Below, in pieces: positions 33,936-44,564 of a stretch of DNA of 64,000 nt (position 1 is its first letter; the number at the start of each line of letters is the position of its first letter). Source of the stretch: Saccharopolyspora sp. SCSIO 74807 (lineage in GTDB: Bacteria; Actinomycetota; Actinomycetes; Mycobacteriales; Pseudonocardiaceae); contig NZ_CP146100.1 of the NCBI RefSeq assembly GCF_037023755.1, forward strand, positions 2,544,501 through 2,608,500, read 5' to 3'. A program made the position numbers and the translations under genes. A model generated the notes under the pieces. It had not been told where the DNA came from. It was given only the letters and a program-made list of their open reading frames with translations, and did not search any database.

Positions 33936-34105
33936 GCGCCCATGGTGCGCGCGAACCCCGCCAGCGCGCTGCCACCGGCCGGCCACTGTGGAACCGCGGC
34001 GGCGTTGCGGCACGTCCCAGTGCTCATCCGGAACGAATGGGGGTGTTCCGGGCCGGCCGTGCGCCTCACCGCGAGGCGCACGGCCACGACCTCACCCGGC
34101 CGGCC

Positions 34106-35500
34106 TCACTTGGCCTGGGCCATCCCGAGCACGTCCAGCGCGGTGTCCAACTGCTCCAGCGTCAGCTTGCCGGAGTCGACGTGCCCGCGTTCCAGCACGA
34201 CCTCGCGGATCGTCTTGCGCTCCTTGAGCGCCTGCTTCGCGACCGAAGCCGCCTCCTCGTAGCCGACGTAGCGGTTCAGCGGCGTCACGATCGACGGCGA
34301 ACCCTCGGCGTACTCGCGGGCGCGGTCGGCGTTCGCCTCCACCCCGGCGAAGACCTTGTCCGCCAGCAGCCGGGAAACCGCCGCCAGCAGCCGCGCCGAC
34401 TCCAGCACGTTGCGCGCGATCACCGGCAGGTTCACGTTCAGCTGGAAGTTGCCCTGCGCACCTGCGAAGGAGACCGCCGCGTCGTTGCCGATGACCTGCG
34501 CGACGACCTGCAGCGTGGCCTCCGGGATCACCGGGTTCACCTTGCCCGGCATGATCGAGGAGCCGGGCTGCAGGTCCGGCAGCGCCAGCTCGGCCAGACC
34601 GGTGCGCGGGCCGGATCCCAGCCAGCGCAGATCGTTGGCGATCTTGTTCAGGCTGACCGCGACGGTGCGCAGGTTGCCCGAGGTCTCCACCACGCCGTCC
34701 TGGCTGGCCTGCGCCTCGAAGTGGTCGCGGGCCTCGGTCAGCGGCAGGCCGGTCACCCGCGCGAGCTCCTCGGAGACCGCCTTGCCGAAGCCCTCCGGCG
34801 CGTTGAGCCCGGAACCGACGGCGGTCCCGCCGATGGGCAGCTCGCCCAGCCGGTCCAGCCCGGCCTTGAGCCGTTCCACGCCGAAGCGCACCTGCGATGC
34901 CCATGCGCCCGCTTCCTGGCCGAGCGTGATCGGCACCGCGTCCATCAGGTGCGTGCGCCCGGACTTCACGACCTCGGCCCAGTCGGCGGCGCGCTGCTCG
35001 ATGCCCGCGGCCAGGTGCTCCAGCGCCGGGACGACCTCGGCGAGCACGGCCTCGGTGGCCGCGACGTGGATCGTGGTCGGGAACGTGTCGTTGGACGACT
35101 GCGAGGCGTTGACGTGGTCGTTCGGGTGCACGTCGCGGCCCAGCGAGCGGGTGGCCAGGGTCGCGATGACCTCGTTGGCGTTCATGTTCGACGACGTGCC
35201 GGAGCCGGTCTGGAACACGTCGATCGGGAAGTGCTCGTCGTGGCGGCCTTCGGCGACCTCGTCGGCCGCCGCGGCGATCGCCTCGGCCATGTCGGCCTCG
35301 AGGATGCCGAGCTTGCCGTTGACCCGGGCGGCCGCGGCCTTGAGCAGCCCGAGCGCGCGGACCTGGGACCGCTCCAGCCCGCTCCCGGAGATCGGGAAGT
35401 TCTCCACCGCGCGCTGCGTTTGCGCGCGGTAGAGGGCCGCGGCGGGCACTTTGACCTCACCCATCGTGTCGTGTTCGATCCGGTAGTCCTGTTCAGCCAT
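34106..35500 (-). CDS. fumC: Fumarate hydratase class II
   Basis: A 464-residue TCA-cycle enzyme interconverting fumarate and malate. The family signature [11 protein letters not shown] is present, as are [16 protein letters not shown] and the [10 protein letters not shown] loop. ATG 35500 gives the usual N-terminus; no good ribosome site is seen, so leaderless translation is possible. The gene order fum then glpX on the same strand matches Rv1098c-Rv1099c, with a reductase and a protease gene inserted between. Confidence 0.95.
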   Translation of the reverse strand: MAEQDYRIEHDTMGEVKVPAAALYRAQTQRAVENFPISGSGLERSQVRALGLLKAAAARVNGKLGILEADMAEAIAAAADEVAEGRHDEHFPIDVFQTGSGTSSNMNANEVIATLATRSLGRDVHPNDHVNASQSSNDTFPTTIHVAATEAVLAEVVPALEHLAAGIEQRAADWAEVVKSGRTHLMDAVPITLGQEAGAWASQVRFGVERLKAGLDRLGELPIGGTAVGSGLNAPEGFGKAVSEELARVTGLPLTEARDHFEAQASQDGVVETSGNLRTVAVSLNKIANDLRWLGSGPRTGLAELALPDLQPGSSIMPGKVNPVIPEATLQVVAQVIGNDAAVSFAGAQGNFQLNVNLPVIARNVLESARLLAAVSRLLADKVFAGVEANADRAREYAEGSPSIVTPLNRYVGYEEAASVAKQALKERKTIREVVLERGHVDSGKLTLEQLDTALDVLGMAQAK

Positions 35501-35694
35501 GCAGGAAGTGTCCACCGCCGGGGCCGCGGTGGTCAGTATGGGTCGCCCCACGCCGAGCCGGTCACCTGGCCGGACGCGCCGAGCTGGACCGATATAGGTG
35601 ACCAAGGTCGTCGCCGCGGGCGTGGAACGGCCCGCGCGCAGCGGAACGGGTCTAGGCTCGGCTGTGATCCACGTTGCACTGCCGGGGAGTGGGC

Positions 35695-36669
35695 ATGGCC
35701 GAGCCGCATGAAGTCGATCTGCTCGTCGTGGGGGCCGGGCCGACCGGTCTGTACGCGGCCTACTACGCGGGTTTCCGGGATCTGTCGGTGGCGCTGGTCG
35801 ATTCGCTGCCGGAACCCGGCGGGCAGGTCACCGCGATGTACCCGGAAAAGATGATCTTCGATGTGGCCGGTTTCCCCGCGGTGCGCGGCCGCGACCTGGT
35901 CACCGCGCTGGTCGAGCAGGCCGCTCAGTACCAGCCGCGCTACCTGCTGGGGCGGGACGCGACCGAACTGTCCGATGAGGACGGTTCCGTCGTCGTGTCG
36001 GCAGGTGCGGAGCAGGTGCGCGCCCGCGCGGTGCTGATCACCGCTGGGATCGGGGAGTTCACCCCGCGCCCGCTTCCCGCGGGTGGCGATTGGCTGGGCC
36101 GCGGCGTGGTGCACTTCGTCCCGGAGCTGGCCGTGCACGCCGGGCAGGACGTGCTGGTCGTCGGCGGCGGGGACTCCGCGTTCGACTGGGTGCTGGCGCT
36201 GCAGCCGATCGCCCGCAGCGTCACGCTCGTGCACCGCCGCGCGCGGTTCCGCGCGCAGGCCGGGCTGGTGCGCAAGGTCGAAGACCTCGGCGTTCCGCTG
36301 ATCACCGAGGCGCAGGTCGCCGAGGTGCGCGGCGACGAGAACGGGGTGCACGAGGTCGAGATCGAGGTGGGGGAGCAGCGGCGGGTGCTGCCCGCGCAGA
36401 CGGTCGTCGCCGCGCTCGGGTTCACCGCCGATCTGGGGCCGATCGAGCAGTGGGGGCTCGACCTGGACAAGCGCAGCATCAAGGTGGACACCACCATGCG
36501 CACCAACCGGGAGAAGATCTACGCCGCCGGGGACGTGGCGAGCTACCCGGGCAAGGTCAAGCTCATCGCGACCGGGTTCGGCGAGGCCGCCACCGCGGTC
36601 AACAACATCGCCGTGGAGCTCGACCCCGCCGCGCACCTCTTCCCCGGGCACTCCTCGAACAAGGGCTGA
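35695..36669 (+). CDS. Ferredoxin/flavodoxin-NADP+ reductase, thioredoxin reductase-like type
   Basis: A 324-residue FAD and NAD(P)H enzyme. It carries the FAD motif [14 protein letters not shown], the NAD(P) motif [11 protein letters not shown] and the C-terminal [12 protein letters not shown] contact. The redox CxxC of thioredoxin reductases is absent, which defines the ferredoxin-NADP+ reductase subgroup of this fold. GGGGAG lies 6 nt before the ATG. It is divergent from fumC and monocistronic, ending at a terminator. The redox partner is not in the window. Confidence 0.9.
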   Translation: MAEPHEVDLLVVGAGPTGLYAAYYAGFRDLSVALVDSLPEPGGQVTAMYPEKMIFDVAGFPAVRGRDLVTALVEQAAQYQPRYLLGRDATELSDEDGSVVVSAGAEQVRARAVLITAGIGEFTPRPLPAGGDWLGRGVVHFVPELAVHAGQDVLVVGGGDSAFDWVLALQPIARSVTLVHRRARFRAQAGLVRKVEDLGVPLITEAQVAEVRGDENGVHEVEIEVGEQRRVLPAQTVVAALGFTADLGPIEQWGLDLDKRSIKVDTTMRTNREKIYAAGDVASYPGKVKLIATGFGEAATAVNNIAVELDPAAHLFPGHSSNKG

Positions 36670-36684
36670 CCCCGGGAATGGAAA

Positions 36685-36714
36685 CGGCCGCCCTCCCCCG
36701 GAGGAGGGCGGCCG
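36685..36714. terminator. Bidirectional hairpin terminator
   Basis: A 12-bp perfect stem CGGCCGCCCTCC / GGAGGGCGGCCG, loop CCCGGA, between the convergent reductase and protease genes. Confidence 0.85.
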
Positions 36715-36752
36715 CGTCGGTGGGGTTCGTTCGCCGAACCCTTTTCCAGGTG

Positions 36753-37496
36753 TCAGGCGCCGGTGTTCTGCTCGACCCAGTCGGACAGCGCCGAGACGTC
36801 GGTGTAGATCGACGGTCCGGTGGCGCAGTTCGAGTCGTTGTTGCCCGCGCGGCTGGTCGCGCCGATCAGCTCCCAGTTGCCGGGGGTGCCCTTGATCTGC
36901 GGCCCGCCGGAGTCGCCGTAGCAGGCGCCGGAGTCGCCGCCGGGGTTCGACGTGCAGATCTCGGACTCGCCGGTGATGCCGCTGCACTCGCCGTCGTCGA
37001 CGATCGAGGTGTCCAGTTCCTGCAGGTTGGCCGGTGCTTCACCGCCGGGCGCCGGGCTAGTCTGGCCCCAGCCGATGATGCGGGTCTCGGTGCCGGTCGC
37101 GCCGGACTCGGCCGCGATCGGGATCGGCGCCGCCGAAACCGCCTTGTCCAGCTTGAACACCGCGATGTCCGCGGACGGGTGGACGTTGATCTCGCTGACG
37201 CCCGCCTCTTCGCCGCCGCTGGCGTGCTGCAGGCTGCCCACCCGCACCTGGAACTGGTCGGGCTGGCCGCCCTCGACGCAGTGCGCGGCGGTGACCGCCC
37301 AGTCCGGCTTGATCAGCGAGGCGCCGCAGCTGTGCGAGCCGCCGTTCTGCAGGGAGATCATGAACGAGTAGGGCTCGGCGGCGTCGTGCCCGCCGACGAT
37401 CAGCGGCGCCGGGTCGTCGGCTGCTGCGGCGGGCGAGGCCATCGCCGCAGCGGCGCCCACGGCGAGCGCTCCGGTCAGCAGGGGGCGGATGCGCAT
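36753..37496 (-). CDS. Secreted trypsin-like serine protease (S1)
   Basis: A 247-residue protease with a Sec signal peptide (residues 1-26) and a very short propeptide before IVGG (33-36), the trypsin-type activation site. The catalytic triad is His72 (TAAHC), Asp110 (ADIAVFKL) and Ser196 (GDSGGP). Six Cys fit the usual disulfides. It resembles Streptomyces trypsin (SprT)-like enzymes. The gene is alone, preceded by 360 bp with two palindromes, and ends at a terminator. Confidence 0.95.
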   Translation of the reverse strand: MRIRPLLTGALAVGAAAAMASPAAAADDPAPLIVGGHDAAEPYSFMISLQNGGSHSCGASLIKPDWAVTAAHCVEGGQPDQFQVRVGSLQHASGGEEAGVSEINVHPSADIAVFKLDKAVSAAPIPIAAESGATGTETRIIGWGQTSPAPGGEAPANLQELDTSIVDDGECSGITGESEICTSNPGGDSGACYGDSGGPQIKGTPGNWELIGATSRAGNNDSNCATGPSIYTDVSALSDWVEQNTGA

Positions 37497-37729
37497 GAGG
37501 TGAGGTCCTTCCGTCGGCCCGGCCGCGGCCGGGAGTGCCGTCCCGGCCCGGAACAGCCGGAATGATCACCGACGGTAAGGATCTCCACTCGTTCGAGGCA
37601 CCGACTTTCGGTGGGGCTGCGCTGACCCCAACGCAGGTGTGCCGCGTACCCGCGGCAACGTCGCAGCTCACGGCTTCAAACGCACCGAATTCGGAAAATA
37701 CCGGTAAAAACCCGCGCCCGAACCCGGCC

Positions 37730-37782
37730 CGAGCGAACGGACCGTTCGTCCCATTAGATTGGTCCAACAGGCCGTTCACTCG
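37730..37782. terminator. Palindrome, repeat-family member C
   Basis: CGAGCGAACGGACCGTT (37730-37746) pairs imperfectly with AACAGGCCGTTCACTCG (37766-37782); the arms and TTGGTCCAA loop segment match member A. It lies downstream of glpX. Confidence 0.75.
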
Positions 37783-37793
37783 GCGATCTCGCC

Positions 37794-37844
37794 GGAGCGA
37801 ACGGAACTTCGGTCCGAATGGATCGGGAGCGGTCCGTTCGCTCC
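37794..37844. terminator. Palindrome, repeat-family member D
   Basis: Perfect 12-bp arms GGAGCGAACGGA (37794-37805) and TCCGTTCGCTCC (37833-37844), with an inner TTCGG/CCGAA pair. It lies 15 bp after the glpX stop and likely terminates glpX. Confidence 0.8.
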
Positions 37845-37858
37845 GGGGAGGATCGCGG

Positions 37859-38896
37859 TCAGGCGCCGTGCCGGCCGGTGTCCTGGCCGTCCAGGTCGAC
37901 GTTGGAGTACTCGCGCAGCTTCGCCAGCCGGTGCGAACCCTCGATCACCCGCACCGTGCCGGACTTCGACCGCATCACGATCGACTGCGTGCTGCACCGG
38001 TTCGCGCGGTAGTGCACGCCCTTCAGCAGCGCCCCGTCGGTGATCCCGGTGGCGCAGAAGAACACGTTGTCCCCGCGCACCAGGTCCGAGGTCGTCAGCA
38101 CTCGCTCCACGTCGTGCCCGGCGTCGATCACCTGCTGCCGCTCGGTGTCGTCCTTCGGCCACAGCCGCGTCTGGATCTCGCCGTCCATGCACTTGAGCGC
38201 GGAGGCGGTGATGATGCCCTCCGGCGTACCGCCGATCCCCATCAGCATGTCCACGCCGCTGTCCGGGCGGGCCGCCGCGATCGCGCCCGCGACGTCGCCG
38301 TCCGAGATGAACTGGATCCGGGCGCCCGCCTCGCGCACCTCGGAAACCAGCTTGTCGTGCCGCGGCCGGTCCAGGATGCACACCGTCACGTCCGAGACGT
38401 CGATGTGCTTGGCCTTGGCGACCCGGCGGACGTTCTCGGCGACCGGCGCGGAGATGTCCACCACGTCCGCCGCTTCCGGTCCCACCGCCAGCTTCTCCAT
38501 GTAGAACACCGCCGAGGGGTCGAACATCGCGCCGCGCTCGGCCACCGCGAGCACCGCGAGCGCGTTCGGCATCCCCTTGCTCAGCAGCGTGGTGCCGTCG
38601 ATCGGGTCCACCGCGACGTCGCACTCGGGGCCGTTGCCGTTGCCGACCTCTTCGCCGTTGAACAGCATCGGCGCTTCGTCCTTCTCGCCTTCGCCGATGA
38701 CCACGACGCCGCGCATCGACACGGTGCCGATCAGCTTGCGCATCGCGTCCACGGCGGCGCCGTCGCCGGAGTTCTTGTCGCCGCGCCCGGTCCAACGGCC
38801 GCCGGCCATCGCGGCGGCCTCGGTGACCCGCACGAGTTCCATCGCGAGGTTGCGGTCAGGCGCTTCGTGGCGGCTCTGCGTGGTGGACGTGCTCAT
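37859..38896 (-). CDS. glpX: Class II fructose-1,6-bisphosphatase
   Basis: A 345-residue gluconeogenic phosphatase. Metal-binding motifs are [18 protein letters not shown] and DPIDGTTLL. Length and order match GlpX of mycobacteria (Rv1099c), where it is the essential FBPase. The ATG is preceded by GGGAGG. It is transcribed towards two palindromic terminator-like repeats. Confidence 0.95.
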   Translation of the reverse strand: MSTSTTQSRHEAPDRNLAMELVRVTEAAAMAGGRWTGRGDKNSGDGAAVDAMRKLIGTVSMRGVVVIGEGEKDEAPMLFNGEEVGNGNGPECDVAVDPIDGTTLLSKGMPNALAVLAVAERGAMFDPSAVFYMEKLAVGPEAADVVDISAPVAENVRRVAKAKHIDVSDVTVCILDRPRHDKLVSEVREAGARIQFISDGDVAGAIAAARPDSGVDMLMGIGGTPEGIITASALKCMDGEIQTRLWPKDDTERQQVIDAGHDVERVLTTSDLVRGDNVFFCATGITDGALLKGVHYRANRCSTQSIVMRSKSGTVRVIEGSHRLAKLREYSNVDLDGQDTGRHGA

Positions 38897-39040
38897 CGCG
38901 CCTCCCGGTCGGCGAACTGGGCTGTGCATCGGCGCGCGGGCGAGGCGCGCTCGTGTTCACGGATCTTCCCAGATCGCACACCCCGAGGCCGGGTCACGTG
39001 GGCGAGGCCACGCTCCGCCTCGGGCCGGATGGTCCCGGGC

Positions 39041-39304
39041 TCACTCGGACTCGGCGGGCTCCTCCACCGATGCCAGCGCGCGCTCCACGCGTTCCCGGGC
39101 GCCCGCGAGGTGCCGTTCGCACACCGTGGCCAGCGCTTCGCCGCGTTCCCACAGCGCCAGCGAGTCCTCGAGCGACAGCCCACCTGCCTCGAGCTGCTTG
39201 ACCACCTCGGCCAGCTCGTCCCGCGCCTGCTCGTAGCCGAGTTCGGCGACTTCGGGGTGATCGGCGACCGGGTCGAACTGCTCGTCCTGCTGCTCGTTGG
39301 TCAC
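39041..39304 (-). CDS. xseB: Exodeoxyribonuclease VII small subunit
   Basis: An 87-residue protein with the family helix pair ([32 protein letters not shown]). It binds XseA to form the exonuclease that degrades single-stranded DNA. Its GTG start overlaps the preceding gene's stop by 4 nt. It is the last gene of a three-gene operon with xseA. Confidence 0.93.
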   Translation of the reverse strand: MTNEQQDEQFDPVADHPEVAELGYEQARDELAEVVKQLEAGGLSLEDSLALWERGEALATVCERHLAGARERVERALASVEEPAESE

Positions 39305-39708
39305 GGGGCGGGGCTCTCCAGCTTCGCGGGCACGGACACCACGGCGGTCGCGATGGCCTGGTCGTAGCCGACGAACGCCTCGGCGAACTCGGCGCCGTCG
39401 CCTTCGCGGACCGCGTCGTTGATGCGCAATTGCGCTTCGGTGACCCTACGTCGGTGCGCGGCGCCGCGGCCGACCCACCACCTGGTTCCGCCGTAGCTGG
39501 AGGTCGCCTCGGCCAGCGCGCGCAATTTGACCGGCAGCGTCCTGCGCTCGCCGGCGTCGCAGCCGCCGAGCAGCGCAGTCCAGCAGTGGGCCGCGGCCGC
39601 ATCGGCCTCCTGGGCGCACCGCCGCACCCGTTCCGCGCCGCCGAGGTCCGGTGAGCTGGTCACCGCGACGGTCAACGGGAGGAACGTGGGTTCCTGCGCT
39701 GACTGCAC
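39301..39708 (-). CDS. Unknown protein between xseA and xseB
   Basis: A 135-residue protein that I do not recognise. GTG 39708 lies 5 nt after GGGGAGG; GTG 39711 is an alternative. It appears soluble, with an N-terminal stretch that may be a beta-strand ([11 protein letters not shown]), several Cys, and a helical C-terminal half ending in [18 protein letters not shown]. It overlaps xseB by 4 nt and starts 40 bp after xseA, so it belongs to the exonuclease VII operon. A regulatory or accessory role in that complex is a guess from context. Confidence 0.75.
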   Translation of the reverse strand: MQSAQEPTFLPLTVAVTSSPDLGGAERVRRCAQEADAAAAHCWTALLGGCDAGERRTLPVKLRALAEATSSYGGTRWWVGRGAAHRRRVTEAQLRINDAVREGDGAEFAEAFVGYDQAIATAVVSVPAKLESPAP

Positions 39709-39748
39709 CACGACCTCCCCTTCACACCGGACGATGCGCGCCGCACCG

Positions 39749-41014
39749 TCATTCGGGTACGACGGCGCGCACCGCACCGTCAACGACTCGGACCCGCAGT
39801 TCGGTTCCCGGTGGCGCGTCCTCGACCGAGCGCAGGACACCGTCCGCGCCCTCGGGATCGACGCGCTGCACAACCGCGTACCCGCGAGCAAGAGTGGCCG
39901 CCGGACCGAGGGTCGTCAAGCGTGATCGAGTCGCGGCCATCGCGTGCCCCTCGGCGGTGAGCACCGTCGTGATCGCCCGCCGTGCCCGGTCCCGCGCCAC
40001 CTGCACCTGCTCTGATCTGCGCTGCAGCGGTCCGTGCGGGTCGGCGAGCACCGGGCGGCTGCGCAACGAGTCCAGCAGCCTGCGCTCGCGATCCACCCAT
40101 CCGTGTAGCGCCCGCCGGGCGCGGTCGCGCAGCTGCGCCACCCGCTGGGTCTCTTCGGCCATGTCCGGTACGACGCGTTTGCCCGCCCCGGTGGGGGTGG
40201 AGCAGCGCACATCGGCGACGTGGTCCAGCAGCGGTGAGTCCGGTTCGTGCCCGATCGCGCTGACCACCGGGGTGCGGCAGGTCGACACCGCCCGGCACAG
40301 CGCCTCGTCGGAGAACGGCAGCAGGTCCTCCACGCTGCCGCCGCCGCGGGCGAGCACGATCACGTCCACCTCGGGGTCGCGGTCCAGCTCGCCCAGCGCA
40401 TCGAGGATCTGCGGCACCGCGGTCGAACCCTGCACGGCGACGTTGCGGATCTCGAAGCGCACCGCGGGCCAGCGCAGTTCGGCGTTGCTGAGCACGTCGT
40501 GCTCCGCGGCAGAGGCACGCCCGGTGACCAGGCCGATCTTGTTCGGCAGGAACGGCAGTGCGCGCTTGCGCGCCGGATCGAACAGCCCCTCGGCGCGCAG
40601 CAGCGCCCGGAGCCGTTCGATGCGGGCCAGCAGCTCGCCGACGCCGACCGCGCGGATCTCGTCGACCCGCAGGCTCAGCGTCCCGCGGCCGAGGAAGAAC
40701 GAGAACTTGCCGTGCACCACCACGCGGCTGCCGTCGGTCAGCGGCGGATCCTGCTGGCGCAGCAGCGCCGACGAGCAGGTCAGGCTCAGCGATACCTCGG
40801 CGGACGGGTCGCGCAGCACCATGAACGCCGTCGCGTTGCCCTGCCGGATCTTGATCTGGGTGAGCTGACCTTCCACCCACACGTCGCCGAGCCGGTGGAT
40901 CCAGTCGGCGACCTTGCGCGCCACGGTCCGCACCGGCCACGGCTGCTCCGGGCTGGTCGGAGTGGGGCTGCTCGATGCGCCCGGATTGTTCGGCGTCGGA
41001 TTGTTCGGGGGCAC
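39749..41014 (-). CDS. xseA: Exodeoxyribonuclease VII large subunit
   Basis: A 421-residue catalytic subunit. An N-terminal OB-fold ([19 protein letters not shown]) precedes the nuclease domain with [32 protein letters not shown] and [20 protein letters not shown] coiled-coil C-terminal half follows. GTG 41014 has GAGAGGAG 7 nt upstream; ATG 41041 is possible. The N-terminal 25 residues are Pro/Ser/Thr/Asn-rich and disordered. It is the operon leader. Confidence 0.94.
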   Translation of the reverse strand: MPPNNPTPNNPGASSSPTPTSPEQPWPVRTVARKVADWIHRLGDVWVEGQLTQIKIRQGNATAFMVLRDPSAEVSLSLTCSSALLRQQDPPLTDGSRVVVHGKFSFFLGRGTLSLRVDEIRAVGVGELLARIERLRALLRAEGLFDPARKRALPFLPNKIGLVTGRASAAEHDVLSNAELRWPAVRFEIRNVAVQGSTAVPQILDALGELDRDPEVDVIVLARGGGSVEDLLPFSDEALCRAVSTCRTPVVSAIGHEPDSPLLDHVADVRCSTPTGAGKRVVPDMAEETQRVAQLRDRARRALHGWVDRERRLLDSLRSRPVLADPHGPLQRRSEQVQVARDRARRAITTVLTAEGHAMAATRSRLTTLGPAATLARGYAVVQRVDPEGADGVLRSVEDAPPGTELRVRVVDGAVRAVVPE

Positions 41015-41257
41015 CGCGCGCTCCTCTCCGCGTCCGGGCATCGACCGGCGCGATCATACGGCGCGCGTGCGCGATTCCTGCCGGGCAGCGGTGTTGCTTC
41101 GGCCGCGCAGCGGAACCTCGGTGCGGTGCGGACTCGCCCTGTGCGGCGGGACTGCTCGCTGCGCGGCGGAGCGCACTGCCTTGCAGCGGAGCTCACCGGT
41201 GCTCGCTGCTTGCCGCGGGACTCGTTGCCGTGCAGGGGTTTCCTGCCGCGGCGGAGC

Positions 41258-41776
41258 TCACTGCCGCAGGCGTTCCAGGCGGTTCGAGAGCATCCGCTCG
41301 AAATCCTGGCGCCGTGCGTGCTGCTGCTCGTGCTCCAGCAGCACCACCAGCTCGGACTCGGAGAACCCGCGCAGCTTGCCGCGCAGTTGCGGCAGGCTCA
41401 TCTGGTCGTACTCCGGTAGCACCGCGAGGTCGTCGCCGAGCGCGGACGGTTCTCCCAGGTCGGTGACCGGTCCCGGTGCCGGCTCGGCCGTGCCCGTGCC
41501 GCCTGCGGCGTCGCCACCGGCGGGACCGGGCTGTTCGTCCTCGTCGAAGGTCGCCCACTCCGGCTGCTGCTCGGTGCCGCGCAGCGCGGACAGCGCCTCG
41601 TCGCCTTTGATGGCCAGTTCGGTGACCTGCTGCTGCACCCGCATCGACACTTGCAACGCCTGGCTGACGACGGTGACCGGCAGGCCGAGCAGCTGACCCG
41701 GCAGGCGCTTGGCCTCTTCGACGGTGACGGCCGCGAGCCCGGCCGCGACCCGGATCGGCAACGGAAACGACGACAT
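41258..41776 (-). CDS. Conserved actinobacterial protein, Rv1109c type
   Basis: A 172-residue protein. The N-terminal half (LPIRVAAGLAAVTVEEAKRLPG, LQVSMRVQQQVTELAIKGDEAL) is amphipathic helical. An acidic linker and a helical C-terminal repeat (YDQMSLPQLRGKLRGFSESELVVLLEHEQQ, truncated here as a description of residues 125-155) follow. Homologues occur next to xseA and ispH in mycobacteria, and some are described as lipid-droplet-associated. The ATG is the family start; the ribosome site is weak. Its role is unknown. Confidence 0.82.
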   Translation of the reverse strand: MSSFPLPIRVAAGLAAVTVEEAKRLPGQLLGLPVTVVSQALQVSMRVQQQVTELAIKGDEALSALRGTEQQPEWATFDEDEQPGPAGGDAAGGTGTAEPAPGPVTDLGEPSALGDDLAVLPEYDQMSLPQLRGKLRGFSESELVVLLEHEQQHARRQDFERMLSNRLERLRQ

Positions 41777-42029
41777 GGCCACAGCCTGCCGCACGCGCCC
41801 GGCAGAAGCCATCGAACCCGTGCGGAATCTTGCACTCGCAGTACCTGTTCCCCGAACCGCGATTAGTCTGATCGAACTAGGCAGCGCATCCGGACGGCCC
41901 AATCGAGCCGTTGGGTCCACTCGTGATCACTGAACGTGCTCACGGAACCGGTGAGAGTGGGTCACGCAACGGAGCCATGAGCCGGTGGCCGGGCTGACCC
42001 TCACCGGGACGATCCGTACCCTTGAAACC

Positions 42030-43100
42030 ATGACGACCTCGCCGCAGGCCACCGAGCCCGCCAACTCGGCAGACCACGCTGACCAGGCAGGACCCGGCGC
42101 AGCGCCGGACGCGACGAACTCGGCCGCTGCGCAGAAGCGGGTGCTGCTGGCCAAGCCCCGCGGCTACTGCGCCGGCGTGGACCGCGCCGTCGACACCGTC
42201 GAGAAGGCGCTGGAGACCTACGGTCCGCCGGTGTACGTGCGCAAGGAGATCGTGCACAACAAGCACGTCGTGCAGACCCTCGAAGAGCGCGGCGTGATCT
42301 TCGTGGAGGAGGCCTCCGAGGTCCCCGAGGGCGCGCTGGTCGTGTTCTCCGCGCACGGCGTTTCGCCCGCGGTGCACGAGGAGGCCAAGAACCGCAACCT
42401 GCGCACCATCGACGCCACCTGCCCGCTGGTGACGAAGGTGCACAAGGAGGTCAACCGGTTCGCCCGCGACGACTACGACATCCTGCTGATCGGTCACGAG
42501 GGCCACGAGGAGGTCGAGGGCACCTCGGGCGAGGCCCCGGACCGGGTGCAGCTGGTCGACAAGCCCGAGGACGTCGACAAGGTCGACGTGCGCGACCCGA
42601 ACAAGGTCGTGTGGCTGTCGCAGACCACGCTCAGCGTGGACGAGACGATGGAGCGGGTCGACCAGATCAAGGACCGGTTCCCGGATCTGCAGGCGCCGCC
42701 GAGCGACGACATCTGCTACGCCACCTCCAACCGGCAGGTGGCGGTGAAGGCGATGGCCGCGGAATGCGATCTGGTCCTGGTGGTCGGCTCGCAGAATTCG
42801 TCCAATTCCAAGCGGCTGGTCGAGGTCGCGATGCAGGCGGGCGCCACCGACGCGCACCTGGTCGACTACGCTGAGCAGATCGAGGAATCCTGGTTCGACG
42901 ACGTCTCCACCGTCGGCGTCACCAGCGGTGCTTCGGTGCCGGACGTGCTGGTCATGCAGGTTCTCGACCATCTCGCCGAGCGCGGCTGGGGTGATGTCGA
43001 GGAGGTCACCACCGCGAACGAGAAGGTGTCCTTCGCGCTGCCGCGGGAATTGCGCAAGGACCTCAAGGACAACCCGGACTCGCCCAAGGGCGTGCGCTGA
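42030..43100 (+). CDS. ispH: 4-hydroxy-3-methylbut-2-enyl diphosphate reductase
   Basis: A 356-residue iron-sulfur enzyme, last step of the MEP isoprenoid pathway. The three cluster Cys are in [23 protein letters not shown] and [11 protein letters not shown]. His residues and the SAHGVSP loop are conserved. An N-terminal Ala/Ser/Thr-rich stretch of about 30 residues precedes the core. ATG 42030 has no clear ribosome site. The neighbour order Rv1109c-type, ispH, Rv1111c-type is as in mycobacteria. Confidence 0.96.
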   Translation: MTTSPQATEPANSADHADQAGPGAAPDATNSAAAQKRVLLAKPRGYCAGVDRAVDTVEKALETYGPPVYVRKEIVHNKHVVQTLEERGVIFVEEASEVPEGALVVFSAHGVSPAVHEEAKNRNLRTIDATCPLVTKVHKEVNRFARDDYDILLIGHEGHEEVEGTSGEAPDRVQLVDKPEDVDKVDVRDPNKVVWLSQTTLSVDETMERVDQIKDRFPDLQAPPSDDICYATSNRQVAVKAMAAECDLVLVVGSQNSSNSKRLVEVAMQAGATDAHLVDYAEQIEESWFDDVSTVGVTSGASVPDVLVMQVLDHLAERGWGDVEEVTTANEKVSFALPRELRKDLKDNPDSPKGVR

Positions 43101-43113
43101 TCGAGCCTTCTGG

Positions 43114-43148
43114 CGGCCCGTTCCCGATTCTCGGGGGCGGGCCGTTTT
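43114..43148. terminator. Rho-independent terminator of ispH
   Basis: A 14-bp stem from CGGCCCG to CGGGCCG with two wobble pairs and a TTC loop, followed by TTTT, 14 bp after the ispH stop. Confidence 0.88.
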
Positions 43149-43298
43149 GCTTTCACCGGAAGAACGTGTCGGGCGGCTCGAATTCGACTGGTGCGTTCGC
43201 TCCGGAGTCCGCGTGCGGCATTCTCCTCGCCACTTCGATGTTGGGGAGCGACCGGATCCGCCGCCCGTTCCGGTCGGACCGACGGTGGCGAAGTCCGC

Positions 43299-44327
43299 TC
43301 AGTCGAAGAAGTCGTCGCCCCGGGAACGCCGCGGGCGCCGCGGCGGTTCGCCGCCGGGTTTCTGCCCACCCGGATTCGGGCCGCCCTGCCTGGGGCCGCC
43401 CTGGCCGGGCCCGCCCTGCCGCGGTTGGCCCTGGCGAGGTTGGCCCTGGCGCGGCGGCTCGGCCCTGCCGCGGCCGGGCGCCGGCCGGCCGCCGCCCTCG
43501 CCGCGCCCGCCCCCGCGCGGAGGCTGTCCGCGTCCGGGCGGCGTGCCCCGCTCGCCGCCGCGCCCGCCGGAGCCGCGCCCCGGCGCGCGCTCACCGCGAT
43601 CCGGTTTGCCTTCGCCGCGGGCACCGCCGGGCGCCGGTCGCGGTCTGCCGCCCTGCTCGGGAGCGGGACGGCCGCGCGCGGCACCCCCGGAGTCCGGCCG
43701 CGGCCGGTTGCCCTGCCCTTCGGCGGGGCGGCGCTGCGGACGGCCGCGCTCGTCCCGCTTCGCGCCTTCCTTGCTGCGAGCTTCCTGCTTCGCGGAGTCC
43801 TTCCGCGGCTGCCGGTCGCGGACCGGCTTCTTCTGCGCGGTCGCCTCCGGATCACCGCTTTCGGCGTCCCGCGCGCGTTGCAGCAGGAACATCCGCACCA
43901 GCCCGATCGCCACGCACACACCGGTGGTGGTCGCCATCATCGGGAAGCTGTTGATCAACGGGTTGACCAGTTCCAGCGCGAGGCCCGAGATGCCCTTGCT
44001 GCCCGATCCGGCGCCGAACGCCATCGCCAGCACCGGCACCACCAGCGTGACCAGCGGCGGCTGCACCATCGGCCCGAACACGCTCGCGCGCCGCACCAGC
44101 AGGACCGCCAGCACGCAGCCGATCACCAACCCCGAGTTGGTCAGCGTCGCGGTCTTGGCGTTGATCAGCAGGTCGGCTGCCGTGCCCAGCACCGCCAGGC
44201 CGAGTGCGAGCAGCAGCGCGCCCCATAGCGGGACGCCTCTGCGGTTGCCGAACGCGGACCGTTCGGACCATCGGGGGGCGCCGTCGTCGGGGGAGGGGGC
44301 GCTCTGGCGCTCGCGTGTGGCGGTCAC
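43299..44327 (-). CDS. DUF6542-like membrane protein with disordered Arg/Gly/Pro tail
   Basis: A 342-residue protein. After about 30 polar residues, residues 33-150 form four transmembrane helices (DUF6542, Rv1111c type). The last 190 residues are extremely rich in Arg, Gly, Pro, Gln and Lys, with repeats like PRQGQPRQGQ, ending acidic (GDDFFD). Such tails can bind nucleic acid or membrane partners, or condense. GTG 44327 is chosen; TTG 44336 is possible. It is conserved in position beside ispH. Confidence 0.82.
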   Translation of the reverse strand: MTATRERQSAPSPDDGAPRWSERSAFGNRRGVPLWGALLLALGLAVLGTAADLLINAKTATLTNSGLVIGCVLAVLLVRRASVFGPMVQPPLVTLVVPVLAMAFGAGSGSKGISGLALELVNPLINSFPMMATTTGVCVAIGLVRMFLLQRARDAESGDPEATAQKKPVRDRQPRKDSAKQEARSKEGAKRDERGRPQRRPAEGQGNRPRPDSGGAARGRPAPEQGGRPRPAPGGARGEGKPDRGERAPGRGSGGRGGERGTPPGRGQPPRGGGRGEGGGRPAPGRGRAEPPRQGQPRQGQPRQGGPGQGGPRQGGPNPGGQKPGGEPPRRPRRSRGDDFFD

Positions 44328-44475
44328 AGGTGCCAACCGTAACTGCCCGGAGCGACCGCGGAACGGCCTCTCCGCTAGTCGGCCGCATGGCTGCGGGTTT
44401 TACCCCGAGGTGACCGGATCGTGATCATGGCGCGGCCGAACGGCGGCCGGGCCTCGGCCGAGCGGGCTGTGGACC

Positions 44476-44521
44476 TTGACACGGCGGGCCGGAAAACCTA
44501 ACTTCGAGCAATCGTTTTCTC
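44476..44521 (+). promoter_or_regulatory. Promoter and LacI-type operator, copy 1
   Basis: TTGACA (44476-44481), a 17-bp spacer and TAACTT (44499-44504) form a good promoter. One base later lies GAGCAATCGTTTTCTC (44506-44521), an imperfect palindrome around a central CG. It is the exact reverse complement of the site before the isomerase/kinase operon at 53711-53726. A bound repressor would cover the start site. Confidence 0.82.
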
Positions 44522-44564
44522 GTGGCCGGTTGCCTCGGGTGCCGTGGTCGGGCGAGGTGATTTC

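Larger units (their letters stand above)
37497..37858. other. Region with two palindromic repeats between glpX and the protease
   Basis: 362 bp holding the promoter of the protease (right part near 37500-37700, AT-richer) and two members of the palindrome family at 37730-37782 and 37794-37844. No gene is apparent. Confidence 0.6.

Noticed and set aside
35695..36669. Thioredoxin reductase
   Set aside because: The fold fits, but the redox-active CxxC is absent, so ferredoxin/flavodoxin-NADP+ reductase is the better call.
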